DNA of 64,000 nt from Methanobacteriota archaeon (GTDB lineage: Archaea; Thermoplasmatota; Poseidoniia; Poseidoniales; Thalassarchaeaceae). The position numbers and the translations under genes are program-made. The stretch lies in the NCBI GenBank assembly GCA_002718995.2, contig PBGL02000010.1, positions 44,948-108,947 of the forward strand. The letters are read 5' to 3'. The notes beneath the pieces are model-generated. The model made no database searches. It was not told where the DNA came from and saw nothing but the letters and a program-made list of their open reading frames with translations. Shown here one piece after another: positions 35,781 through 44,388 of this stretch. Position 1 is the stretch's first letter; the number at the start of each line of letters is the position of its first letter.

Positions 35781-36881
35781 ATGGCGGACCATCTGAGCGA
35801 TGAGGAGCGAGAGAGATATGCCCGCCATTTAGTGCTCCCTCTTGTCGGAGAGAGTGGACAGGCCAGATTACTGGAGTCCTCCGTATTGGTGGTCGGAGCA
35901 GGAGGATTAGGATCTCCAGCTCTACTCTATCTGGCTGCAGCCGGAGTGGGTAAAATAGGCATTATTGATCACGACACCGTAGATATCTCAAACCTCCAGA
36001 GACAGGTTATCCACGTATCTTCGGAAATAGGTGAGGCGAAAGCTGAGTCGGCATCGAGAAGGCTGTATGAGTTGAATGGCGATGGTCAATTCCTGCCGAT
36101 TGTGGAAAAGCTAACCGAAACAAATGCGCTGTCGATTATTTCTGAATACGACGTAGTTATCGACGGAACGGATAATTTTGAGTCAAGGTACCTAATTGGG
36201 GACGCTTGCGAGATTCTAGGGAAGCCTTGGATCTTCGGTAGCGTTCACAGGTTCGAAGGCCAGGTCTCGACGTTCAATCACAATGGAGGGCCCAACTACA
36301 GGGATCTGTTTCCTGAGCCGCCGCCGCCTGAATTGGCACCCAACTGCGCAGAAGCGGGAGTTCTGGGAGTCCTTCCCGGGCTAGTTGGGACGATACAAGC
36401 TACCGAGGCACTGAAGATAATATTGGATATTGGCGACTCCCTCAATGGGAAGCTCCTTGCAATTGACTCACTGACAATGATTACTAGGGTCCTTACATTC
36501 AATCGCAACTCGGAAAGGGCGACTGTGACCGCCCTAGCAGGTGATCCAATGCAAATGAAGTCGATTAGCCCGCTTGATTTAGTATCTAAGAAGAATAGTG
36601 GCTGGACGCCATTCCTGCTGGACGTACGCTCTGAAAGAGAGGAGGCAATAGCTTCTCTAGATGCAACTGATCTGCGAATCACCCACACGTCGGTACCGGA
36701 GAGAATTTCCGAAATCCCCTCTGATCGAGATATTGTTGTCTACTGCAGAACAGGCGGCAGATCTGCTGCAGTAGTGAGATTCCTAGTCCAATCTGGTTGG
36801 GACCAAGAAAGGGTGCTGAACCTGGATGGAGGGATTCATCTTTGGTCTGACACTGTCGATTCAGATATTGTAAAGTATTAA
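35781..36881 (+). CDS. MoeB/ThiF E1-like adenylyltransferase with rhodanese domain
   Basis: Activates the C-terminus of a small ubiquitin-like sulfur carrier (MoaD, ThiS or SAMP). ATP fold VVGAGGLGSPALLYLA, the basic NLQRQVIH, DGTDNFESRYL, the catalytic-type cysteine in NCAEAGVLGVLPG, and a C-terminal rhodanese domain with the active-site CRTGGRSAA. The two zinc CxxC pairs found in MoeB and MOCS3 are absent. It could serve molybdopterin synthesis for the hydroxylase genes downstream. ATG at 35781; an ATG at 35754 would add nine residues. Confidence 0.9.
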   Translation: MADHLSDEERERYARHLVLPLVGESGQARLLESSVLVVGAGGLGSPALLYLAAAGVGKIGIIDHDTVDISNLQRQVIHVSSEIGEAKAESASRRLYELNGDGQFLPIVEKLTETNALSIISEYDVVIDGTDNFESRYLIGDACEILGKPWIFGSVHRFEGQVSTFNHNGGPNYRDLFPEPPPPELAPNCAEAGVLGVLPGLVGTIQATEALKIILDIGDSLNGKLLAIDSLTMITRVLTFNRNSERATVTALAGDPMQMKSISPLDLVSKKNSGWTPFLLDVRSEREEAIASLDATDLRITHTSVPERISEIPSDRDIVVYCRTGGRSAAVVRFLVQSGWDQERVLNLDGGIHLWSDTVDSDIVKY

Positions 36882-36901
36882 ATGTGGTGAAAAAAGATTC
36901 A
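36882..36901 (+). repeat. 20-bp direct repeat, copy 1
   Basis: ATGTGGTGAAAAAAGATTCA, identical to copy 2 at 36975. It lies directly after the MoeB/ThiF stop and upstream of a strong TATA box. Start-to-start distance is 93 bases, about nine helical turns. Confidence 0.8.
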
Positions 36902-36928
36902 GTATAACGTTTTTTTATGGTAAATGAA

Positions 36929-36936
36929 TATAAATA
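36929..36936 (+). promoter_or_regulatory. TATA box upstream of the E1 gene
   Basis: TATAAATA inside an AT-rich stretch. Transcription would start near 36955, giving a leader of about 80 bases that contains repeat copy 2. Confidence 0.6.
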
Positions 36937-36974
36937 CATATGAAAAATGTATCTTTTTGAGATTCTTTATTGTT

Positions 36975-36994
36975 ATGTGGTGAAAAAAGATTCA
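36975..36994 (+). repeat. 20-bp direct repeat, copy 2
   Basis: Exact second copy of the element at 36882. It falls in the likely 5' leader of the E1 gene, 43 bases before its ATG. Confidence 0.8.
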
Positions 36995-37037
36995 ATCAAT
37001 CGAACAATTGTTGTACTAAGTACCCTTCCGGTGGACC

Positions 37038-39908
37038 ATGGAGGACCGTCGACAGGGACTATGGAAATGTCCGGATTGCTCGAAACATCAAGTCTGGAGA
37101 ACGAGGAGTGGCAAGACAACCAGATTGGATAGAACCTGTGTGGAATGTGGATCCAGGGTTAGGGTGACGCTAGACAGATCAAGTACGGGCAAAGGTAGGC
37201 GCAGGGAGGTTAATGTCTGGGAGAGGGGATTACAGGTAAGCCCTGATGAATTAGAGAAGGAATGCTCTAGAAGGGATCGGAAAATATCGGAGCAAGGGGG
37301 TTTGGTAGAAGAAGGGAGGTCCGAGACGCCCCAACAGACAGACCTTCCAACCATCTACGCTAGAAACTGGAAACCGCCCTCTGGATTAGAATTCGCCCAC
37401 CCCCTCCAATCTTTGAGAGCCAGGGGTGAATTACTACGATTCCTTGCAGAAAGGCATGATGGGTACCTCGAATTAGTTGCGGGATGTTGGGACGAAGAAA
37501 GGGCGCCAGCATCATTTGAGGGAGATTCCTACCATGAATTCTGTCATGACCTTCTCACCAGAATCGGAAGCGTCCTATCGGAGCGGATCCTAGAACCACT
37601 AATTGCTGAAATAGGGGAGTCTGAGGTCATTCCCCGAAGATCGGGGGAGAGTCACCTGAGTAGGCGGAATATGAGATTCCTACTGGATATTCGAATTTGT
37701 CTCAGGAGGATTGCTTACGAATCATCCATTACTCTCGAACAGAGAAAGCAATGGCAGAGATGGATGACCAGAACTAGGATCACTGACGAGCATCTAAAGG
37801 AGCTCTTTACGGATGGTATCCCCACTCCCGATGGAGGCAGGTTTGGAGGGAAAGGCTTCAGATCTACATGGCAAGAGGGGATTGTAGCCTGCGCTTCTGC
37901 GATGAATAGGGCGGTGGACAGTCCCCAAGGGGATGGCGGTGATTCGGACATCATCGCCCCTATGATCAGAGACATGGGTTTAGCACTCGCAATGGGCCAA
38001 ACCCCTTTGGAGGTCCTCTCTGCTCAAATGGGTAAATCGGGCTCATACATGGATGGTGGGAACGAAGGTTCCGGAGGACGAGATTTGCATATTGGGAACT
38101 GGGAGAAAGGCATTCTTCCACCTACTGCTCCGCTGCCCATTGCTAGCGCGACCACAACGGGTGTCGCACTAGCATCGCATAGGCTGGGGCTGAATAGATT
38201 CCACCTAGCACCTGTGGGGGAGGGGTGCAGCAGTAGCGGGGAATTCTGGGAGGCGATGAATCTAGCTGGCACCAGGGGGTTACCGATATGCTACATGATT
38301 CAAAATAACCAAATCGCATTGGATACGTTCGTTGTGGGGCAATCAGGAGCAGAGACCTTTGGGGACAAGGGGCACGCTATGGGCATACCATCTTGGACCA
38401 TAGACGGATCGGATCCATCGCAATTCTATTCTTCGGTTTGCGTTGCTAGAGAAATTGCTGTTTCCGGAGGCGGGGCCACTCTGATTCACGTTGAAACGAT
38501 GCGCGGTTGCGGACACGCTCACCACCATGACGACCTTTACTTGGGGTCAATATCGGGAACTCCGCCCGGTTATGTCGACCGAGAGTTGATTTCCTACTGG
38601 TCAGAGAAAGATCCTCTCCCGAACCACAGAAACCTGCTAATTGGACTAGGGGCTAGTGAGAAAGAGTTGCAGGCCATGGAATCGGAGGAAAGAGCGTTTG
38701 TCGAAGATTCAAGGGCGGCAATGGAAGAGATGCCGTGGCCGGAGGGGAACAGCGTGGGAGAGGGTGTGACCTCAATCTACGACGCTAGGAGCCATGCACA
38801 GCAATTTGACACAATTAACACAGAAAGGCAGGCTGGGCAAAGTAAACTGGAGCCCGGAGGGGTTTACATCGAGTTTTCAGATGCATCAAATTCCTGGACA
38901 TTTAGCAGATCTATACAGAATGCCATGGTGGAGCTAGCGGAAAAATATGGAGAACAAATAATATTCATGGGAGAGGACATGGAAGTCGCTGGTGCGTTCG
39001 GCATGAACCTTCCCTTGAGGGCAAAGGGACATCAATCTAGACTATTGGATATGCCCCTCTCTGAGTCGATAATAATCAATTCCGCCACTGGAGCTGCCCT
39101 AGGTGGAATGAGGCCAGTTGCAGAGATCCAATTCGGAGGGTTTGCAGCTTTGGCGATGAATCCGCTGATCAACAATGCTGCACAGCTGAGATGGAGGTGG
39201 GGGGCAGATGTCCCAATGACGGTAAGGATACCATTGGGTGCGAAAACGAGGAGCGGCCCTTATCACGCCAACATGATTGAGTCTTGGTTTGCGAATGACC
39301 CAGGACTGGTTATCGCCTTCCCGAGCAATCCTCAAGATGCATTCGATTTACTAATCGAAGGGCACGCGCTTCCTGATCCGTTCGTATTTCTGGAACATAT
39401 AGGGCTCTATGGGCTCAGAGGGGGGATAACGGGATGGGGGGATTCGATAAATCAGATTGTAGATACCGAGTCTGTTCATCGTAGACTGGAATCCGGAGAA
39501 ACCTCAATCGGAAAGGGGAAGATAGTCAGAGGAGGCAAAGATATCACGATAGTGACATGGGGGGCGATGGTTCACGTTGCCCTTGAAGCTGCTGAGAAGG
39601 CCTCTGCGAAGGGAGTAGAGGTGGAGATTGTTGATTTGAGGACCATTCAGCCATTTGATGTTGAAACATGTGTTGACTCGACACTGAGGACTGGCAGATT
39701 GATTGTACTGCAAGAGGCGCAGTGGACGGGTGGCTTGGGGCATACGATAAGCAGTCGGATCCTAGAACAGGCGTTCTGGAGTCTTGAGAGTCCGCCAACG
39801 GTAATAGGCGCTCTAGACACCCCAGTGCCATTCTCCCCCACATTGGAGGATCACACAATTCCAACTTCGGATTTGGTCCTGAGGCACGTAATGAGATCTT
39901 GTGAATAG
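37038..39908 (+). CDS. 2-oxoacid dehydrogenase E1, alpha-beta fusion with zinc ribbon
   Basis: 956 residues. A zinc ribbon comes first (Cys11, Cys14, Cys34, Cys37: CPDC then CVECG), then about 200 residues of unknown, helix-rich sequence. The E1-alpha half runs from about 240 to 585 with the thiamine site GEG at 394-396 and NNQ at 423-425. The E1-beta half runs from about 620 to 955 with MGEDMEV (Glu646), RIPLGAKTRSGPYHA and VEIVDLRTIQPFD. It decarboxylates a 2-oxoacid (pyruvate or branched-chain) with thiamine diphosphate and passes the acyl group to an E2. No E2 or E3 gene is in the window. The ribbon is in frame and has normal spacing. Confidence 0.9.
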   Translation: MEDRRQGLWKCPDCSKHQVWRTRSGKTTRLDRTCVECGSRVRVTLDRSSTGKGRRREVNVWERGLQVSPDELEKECSRRDRKISEQGGLVEEGRSETPQQTDLPTIYARNWKPPSGLEFAHPLQSLRARGELLRFLAERHDGYLELVAGCWDEERAPASFEGDSYHEFCHDLLTRIGSVLSERILEPLIAEIGESEVIPRRSGESHLSRRNMRFLLDIRICLRRIAYESSITLEQRKQWQRWMTRTRITDEHLKELFTDGIPTPDGGRFGGKGFRSTWQEGIVACASAMNRAVDSPQGDGGDSDIIAPMIRDMGLALAMGQTPLEVLSAQMGKSGSYMDGGNEGSGGRDLHIGNWEKGILPPTAPLPIASATTTGVALASHRLGLNRFHLAPVGEGCSSSGEFWEAMNLAGTRGLPICYMIQNNQIALDTFVVGQSGAETFGDKGHAMGIPSWTIDGSDPSQFYSSVCVAREIAVSGGGATLIHVETMRGCGHAHHHDDLYLGSISGTPPGYVDRELISYWSEKDPLPNHRNLLIGLGASEKELQAMESEERAFVEDSRAAMEEMPWPEGNSVGEGVTSIYDARSHAQQFDTINTERQAGQSKLEPGGVYIEFSDASNSWTFSRSIQNAMVELAEKYGEQIIFMGEDMEVAGAFGMNLPLRAKGHQSRLLDMPLSESIIINSATGAALGGMRPVAEIQFGGFAALAMNPLINNAAQLRWRWGADVPMTVRIPLGAKTRSGPYHANMIESWFANDPGLVIAFPSNPQDAFDLLIEGHALPDPFVFLEHIGLYGLRGGITGWGDSINQIVDTESVHRRLESGETSIGKGKIVRGGKDITIVTWGAMVHVALEAAEKASAKGVEVEIVDLRTIQPFDVETCVDSTLRTGRLIVLQEAQWTGGLGHTISSRILEQAFWSLESPPTVIGALDTPVPFSPTLEDHTIPTSDLVLRHVMRSCE

Positions 39909-39958
39909 GGCCTGTAGCTTATGGAAACCGTCATGAGTCCCCCTCCTTCCGTAGTTGC

Positions 39959-40900
39959 ATGGATGCTTCCATGTCGTCTGACTGGCTATTGGTGATTGGG
40001 GGCTTCGTACTCCTGCTGGGAGGAGGGGAGGTCGTAGTTCAGGGTGCGGTAGTTATCGCGAAGAAGATGAAGGTCCCACCTCTGCTAATCGGATTCACCA
40101 TAGTCGCGATAGGGACATCGTTACCCGAATTAGCCGTGTCACTGGAAGCAGTTGCAGGGGGCCAGCCGGATATTGCGGTTGGAGGAGTATTGGGGTCCAA
40201 CGTTGCTAATGTGATGCTTGTACTTGGTACTGCATCGATACTTGGTGCTGCCTCAGATCCAGGCGAAGGTGTGAGGAGGGATGCAATTGCAATGATTACT
40301 GCTACTCTAATCCTCCTGGCACTGGTGGTTTATGGAGAAATTACTTCACTCTACGGAGTACTGATGCTAGTGCTTCTTGCTGGTTACTACTCATACTCAT
40401 ATCTCAATTCCAAGGAAGACAAGGAGAGGAAATTGGACGATTCTTGGGTTCCAGACAATATTGTGATCTCGATGATTGTGACTATCATAGGAGGGGCTTT
40501 GATCTGGAAAGGCGCGGAATTCTTGGTAGGCGGTGCAACGGGCATTGCAACTGATCTCGGAATTTCAGAGGCCGTCATAGGGCTATCAGTAGTGGCCCTG
40601 GGGACCTCGCTACCAGAGTTAGCAGTTACACTAGTCGCTGGACTCAGAGGACAAGGAGGGGTGGCTGTCGGAAACATCCTTGGCTCGAATATGATGAATA
40701 TCCTAGGGATACTTGGGGCTACGGCCGCACTCGGAGGAGGGGTTTTGATCTCTCCTAACTTTGCAGACAGAGACGTCTGGGTGGTCCTGGTTACATCCGG
40801 ACTAGTTGCCGCAATGCTACTCGATGATCGGGAAATCGGGAAGATAACAGGCGTTTCAATGGTAGTTGGATACTTCGTCTACATGGCCATAATACTCTAA
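39959..40900 (+). CDS. Cation/Ca2+ exchanger (CaCA family)
   Basis: Membrane antiporter of the YrbG/NCX type, 313 residues with about ten helices. Both alpha-repeats are nearly identical: GTSLPELAVSLEAVAGG with GGVLGSNVANVMLVLG, and GTSLPELAVTLVAGLRG with GNILGSNMMNILGILG. Likely exchanges Ca2+ or another cation for Na+ or H+; the ion pair cannot be read off by eye. A short acidic-basic loop at about 143-160 separates the halves. ATG at 39959. Confidence 0.9.
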   Translation: MDASMSSDWLLVIGGFVLLLGGGEVVVQGAVVIAKKMKVPPLLIGFTIVAIGTSLPELAVSLEAVAGGQPDIAVGGVLGSNVANVMLVLGTASILGAASDPGEGVRRDAIAMITATLILLALVVYGEITSLYGVLMLVLLAGYYSYSYLNSKEDKERKLDDSWVPDNIVISMIVTIIGGALIWKGAEFLVGGATGIATDLGISEAVIGLSVVALGTSLPELAVTLVAGLRGQGGVAVGNILGSNMMNILGILGATAALGGGVLISPNFADRDVWVVLVTSGLVAAMLLDDREIGKITGVSMVVGYFVYMAIIL

Positions 40901-40923
40901 TCCCTGTACCCACTCCTAGGGCC

Positions 40924-42069
40924 ATGGTCGACTTTGCATTGAGTGAGGAGCAGCTAATGCTCCAGGAACTAGCCAGAGACTTCGCCAATGACGAAATTAA
41001 GCCTCATGCGGGAAGTTGGGACAGGGATAGCGAGTTCCCCCGAGAAACAATCAGGAAGGCCAGCGATAACGGCCTACTGACCCTGAAGATTCCCGAAAAA
41101 TACGGAGGGGGCGGAATGGGGTCTTTCGAAGAGGTGCTCGTATGCGAAGAGTTTGGGGCGGGCGATCCTGGGTTCGCGACTGCGTGTGGTAGCACCATGC
41201 TAGCGTCTTATCCCATACTGACAGGCGGCACAGAAGATCAGAAGGAGCGTTACATGACCAAAGTGACGGAGGGATGTATCGCATCCTATTGCGTGACCGA
41301 GCCAGGTGCCGGTAGCGACGTGCAGTCTATCCAGACTGAAGCCGTCAAGGATGGTGATGACTACATCCTAAATGGCAGTAAAATGTGGATAACTGGGGCG
41401 GGTTATGCTGACTGGTTCTTCGTACTTGCATACACAGACAAGGCTGCTGGATACCAAGGGATGAGTGGCTTCATTGTGGATGCTAACTCGGAAGGCGTGG
41501 AGTTGGGGAAGAAAGAAGAGAACATGGGGCAGAGATGCTCTGACACTCGCTCTGTGACTTTCAATGACGTCAGAGTTCCATCGGATAATTTAGTCGGAGA
41601 AGAAGAAAATGGGGGATGGATGAACGCGATGAAAGCGTTTGACCTCTCTAGGCCGACTATTTCCGCTCATGCGGTAGGTAATGCGAGAGGAGCTTTAGAG
41701 GAGGCCGTCCAGTATGCAACCGATAGGAGCACATTCGGAAAGCCAATCATAAAACACCAGGCGATTTCCTTCATGCTAGCTGACATGGCCACTAAAGTTG
41801 AGGCTGCTAGAATGCTTACATGGAAGGCCGCCATCAAGTTGGACTCTGGAGAAAGGAACACTCTTGAGGCGGCGCATGCCAAACGGTACTCTGCTGACAT
41901 GGCGATGGAGGTAACAACAGATGCAGTGCAGGTTTTCGGGGGCTATGGCTATTCCGAAGAGTACCCGGTAGCGAGGAGAATGAGAGGGGCCAAAGTAGTC
42001 CAGATTTTCGAAGGATCGAGTCAGATTCAGAGGCTAATAATCAGCAGAGAGATGCTGAGAGGCTTGTGA
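40924..42069 (+). CDS. Acyl-CoA dehydrogenase
   Basis: FAD enzyme for the first step of acyl-CoA beta-oxidation or amino-acid catabolism. 381 residues with YCVTEPGAGSDVQS, the substrate-loop NGSKMWITGAG, TFGKPIIKHQAI, and FEGSSQIQRLIISREML, in which the Glu is the usual catalytic base. Chain-length or branched-chain specificity cannot be told. Electrons would go to ETF and then to a FadF-like protein such as that at 11959. It is followed after one base by the MocA-like gene. Confidence 0.95.
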   Translation: MVDFALSEEQLMLQELARDFANDEIKPHAGSWDRDSEFPRETIRKASDNGLLTLKIPEKYGGGGMGSFEEVLVCEEFGAGDPGFATACGSTMLASYPILTGGTEDQKERYMTKVTEGCIASYCVTEPGAGSDVQSIQTEAVKDGDDYILNGSKMWITGAGYADWFFVLAYTDKAAGYQGMSGFIVDANSEGVELGKKEENMGQRCSDTRSVTFNDVRVPSDNLVGEEENGGWMNAMKAFDLSRPTISAHAVGNARGALEEAVQYATDRSTFGKPIIKHQAISFMLADMATKVEAARMLTWKAAIKLDSGERNTLEAAHAKRYSADMAMEVTTDAVQVFGGYGYSEEYPVARRMRGAKVVQIFEGSSQIQRLIISREMLRGL

Positions 42070-42070
42070 C

Positions 42071-42640
42071 ATGGATCTGGGTGTCGGCTGTATAGTCTTA
42101 GCAGCCGGTTCCAGCAAGAGGCTTGGTCGGCCAAAGGCGCTTGTAATGGTGGGTGAAGAGACCCTTGTCGGATGGGTAGTTGGAAGGCTAAGGGGTCATG
42201 GACTGGAACCAGTAGTGGTGACTAGCGAGGAGATATTCGAGGATGTCCTAGAATCCGCAGACTGTGATGTTGTGTGCAATCCGGATCCGGATTTGGGACG
42301 TACGGGGACAGTTCAACTTGGGATTAGAAGAATAGGCCTAGAGCCGGGAAGGAGGTTCCTGATCGTCCCCGTAGACAGGCCTGGTTTCTCCAGCAACACG
42401 CTATCCTCACTTCTAACATCGAAGAATACTGCATGCCCATCGATGGAAGGCCGGGGAGGGCACCCAATACTACTCTCGGAAGACGATGCGGCTAGAGTCC
42501 TAGATGCCGTTCCGTCTGAACCTTTGAGGAGCCTGGTAGTTCCTGCAAGGATCGAAGTTTCAGACCCATTCCTTCATCTCAATGTAGATTTTCCATCTGA
42601 TTTGATTCGCCTGGAAGAGGCCTTCACCAAACTAAGGTAA
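42071..42640 (+). CDS. MocA/MobA-like nucleotidyltransferase
   Basis: 189 residues with the nucleotide-binding start VLAAGSSKRLGRPKAL and the metal-site VPVDRPGF, both typical of MocA (molybdenum cofactor cytidylyltransferase) and MobA. MocA fits better because a molybdenum hydroxylase of the xanthine dehydrogenase family, which uses the cytosine dinucleotide or plain cofactor form, is encoded close by. Start at ATG 42071. Confidence 0.8.
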   Translation: MDLGVGCIVLAAGSSKRLGRPKALVMVGEETLVGWVVGRLRGHGLEPVVVTSEEIFEDVLESADCDVVCNPDPDLGRTGTVQLGIRRIGLEPGRRFLIVPVDRPGFSSNTLSSLLTSKNTACPSMEGRGGHPILLSEDDAARVLDAVPSEPLRSLVVPARIEVSDPFLHLNVDFPSDLIRLEEAFTKLR

Positions 42641-42671
42641 ATCCTATGAGCGTGGTGTGCGGCGAAGAGGC

Positions 42672-43481
42672 ATGGATGTTTTCGATACGCTGGGTGACTT
42701 GGACCCGGTTATGCAGGCATTCATAGCCGGACTCTTTACGTGGATAATGACGGCAGCAGGGGCAGGATTGGTCTTCTTCTTCGCTGAAATTAATCGTAAG
42801 ATGCTAGACGGAATGCTTGGTTTCGCTGCAGGCGTGATGATAGCTGCCAGTTGCTTTGGGCTACTGGGGCCAGCAATAGACCAAACATCCGGTGAAGGAT
42901 TAGAAAAGGTTCTGCCTGCTGCCTTTGGATTCATCCTAGGAGGGGTAGGAATGAGAGTAGTCGATGCATATCTCCCACACCTGCACCCCGGGGCTCCTCC
43001 TGAGGAGGTCGAGGGGGTCAAGACGACATGGCATAGGAGCAAGCTACTGATTTCGGCAATCACCCTCCACAACATACCCGAGGGATTGGCCGTAGGAGTC
43101 GCCTTTGGTGCCGCAGCTTCTGGGGACGGAATAGGCGCTGCTATCGCGCTAACAATTGGGATAGGGATTCAGAACTTTCCCGAGGGCGCGGCGGTTTCGG
43201 TTCCACTTAGGCGGGAGGGTCTTTCGAGGAAGGAGAGTTTCTGGTGGGGGCAGTTGTCGGCACTGGTCGAGCCTATCTCTGCAGTCATCGGAGCAGCTGC
43301 AATAGTCTACATGACCCCCATCCTCCCCTATGCCTTGGCATTCGCTGCCGGTGCAATGATCTTCGTCGTCGTTGAGGAGCTTGTCCCTGAGGCGCATAGG
43401 GGAAAGAACGGCGATATAGCGACGATGGGGCTGATGATCGGTTTCACCATAATGATGGTTCTCGATGTGGCCCTGGGGTAG
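42672..43481 (+). CDS. ZIP-family metal transporter
   Basis: 269 residues, about eight helices. The two metal-site helices are intact: TLHNIPEGLAVGVAFG and GIQNFPEGAAVSVPL, plus VVVEELVPEAH near the end. A short His-Pro loop (YLPHLHPGAPP) sits between helices 3 and 4. ZIP proteins import zinc, iron or other divalent ions into the cytoplasm. ATG 42672 chosen; a GTG at 42657 would add five basic residues. Confidence 0.92.
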   Translation: MDVFDTLGDLDPVMQAFIAGLFTWIMTAAGAGLVFFFAEINRKMLDGMLGFAAGVMIAASCFGLLGPAIDQTSGEGLEKVLPAAFGFILGGVGMRVVDAYLPHLHPGAPPEEVEGVKTTWHRSKLLISAITLHNIPEGLAVGVAFGAAASGDGIGAAIALTIGIGIQNFPEGAAVSVPLRREGLSRKESFWWGQLSALVEPISAVIGAAAIVYMTPILPYALAFAAGAMIFVVVEELVPEAHRGKNGDIATMGLMIGFTIMMVLDVALG

Positions 43482-43520
43482 TAGCGCAACCCCAAAGTGT
43501 TCGAAGTGCCTCCCAGTGCT

Positions 43521-44363
43521 ATGACGTGCGCGGTTCTCGCATGGGTCGTCGAGAGAGTAAGTGCTGGCGAGAGGGTCGCTATGGCATCTGTAATCAGTGC
43601 GAGTGGTAGCGTTCCCGGTAAGCCAGGTGCAAGGTTAGCGGTTTCATCGAGTGGTGCAAAATTTGGCACGGTGGGAGGCGCAGGCCTAGAGATGATGGTA
43701 GAAAATGGTCTTCATGAGCTACTGGGGATTTCTGCATTGGAGACACGTAAGCTTGGGGGTCGTGTCGAGACTTTCGTACTTCACAAGGATGGGAAGGGAA
43801 AAGAGGCAGTGGCCCTTGACAGCCTATGCGGAGGCCGTGTTACGGTTGCGATGGAGGTTGTTGAGCCAGTGCCACACTTACTCATCTCCGGAGGGGGGCA
43901 CGTAGGAAGGTCGGTTGCGATAGTCTGCGATACCCTTGGATGGAAACACAGTGTTTTCGATGTGAGAGAGGAATTCGCCAATGATGAAAGATATCCATTT
44001 GCTGAGGAGATCCACAGCTGCTCTGTTTCCAATTTCTTTGAGTCTGATGGTGGGAAATCGATTTCGAGATTCACGGACATTCTTATCCTAGGCCATGACT
44101 GGGGGGTTGATCAGGAATTCCTAATCGGCTGCCTAAAGAAGAGTGTCGACGAGGATGTCAGGATTGGAGTGATTGGATCGACGACAAAGTGGAGGGGTTT
44201 CAGAGAGGCTGCCAAGGCAGCAGGAGTTGGAGAAGGTGAGCTTTCAAATGCCAGGTGTCCGATAGGACTGGATATTGGCGCTGACTCCCCTGAAGAGATC
44301 GCAGTCGCCATTTGTGCAGAGATTCTTGCAATGCATAGGCTGCCCGATGCAGACGAAGACTGA
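43521..44363 (+). CDS. xdhC: XdhC-type molybdenum hydroxylase maturation factor
   Basis: XdhC proteins bind molybdenum cofactor, help sulfurate it and insert it into xanthine-dehydrogenase-type enzymes. Visible are SASGSVPGKPGARLAV and GTVGGAGLEMMVEN in the N-terminal domain, and the Rossmann-type ISGGGHVGRSVAIVCDTLG with IGVIGSTTKW and CPIGLDIGADSPEEIAVAI in the C-terminal one. Both halves of the protein are present. ATG 43521 gives the usual length before the first motif; a GTG at 43497 is possible. It supports the hydroxylase at 46364-50698. Confidence 0.9.
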   Translation: MTCAVLAWVVERVSAGERVAMASVISASGSVPGKPGARLAVSSSGAKFGTVGGAGLEMMVENGLHELLGISALETRKLGGRVETFVLHKDGKGKEAVALDSLCGGRVTVAMEVVEPVPHLLISGGGHVGRSVAIVCDTLGWKHSVFDVREEFANDERYPFAEEIHSCSVSNFFESDGGKSISRFTDILILGHDWGVDQEFLIGCLKKSVDEDVRIGVIGSTTKWRGFREAAKAAGVGEGELSNARCPIGLDIGADSPEEIAVAICAEILAMHRLPDADED

Positions 44364-44388
44364 AATCGGCAAGACTTGACCGCAAGGC

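Noticed and set aside
36947..37167. Short plus-strand frames in the AT-rich gap before the E1 gene
   Set aside because: No ribosome-binding site or recognisable sequence; they overlap the E1 start and the direct repeat.
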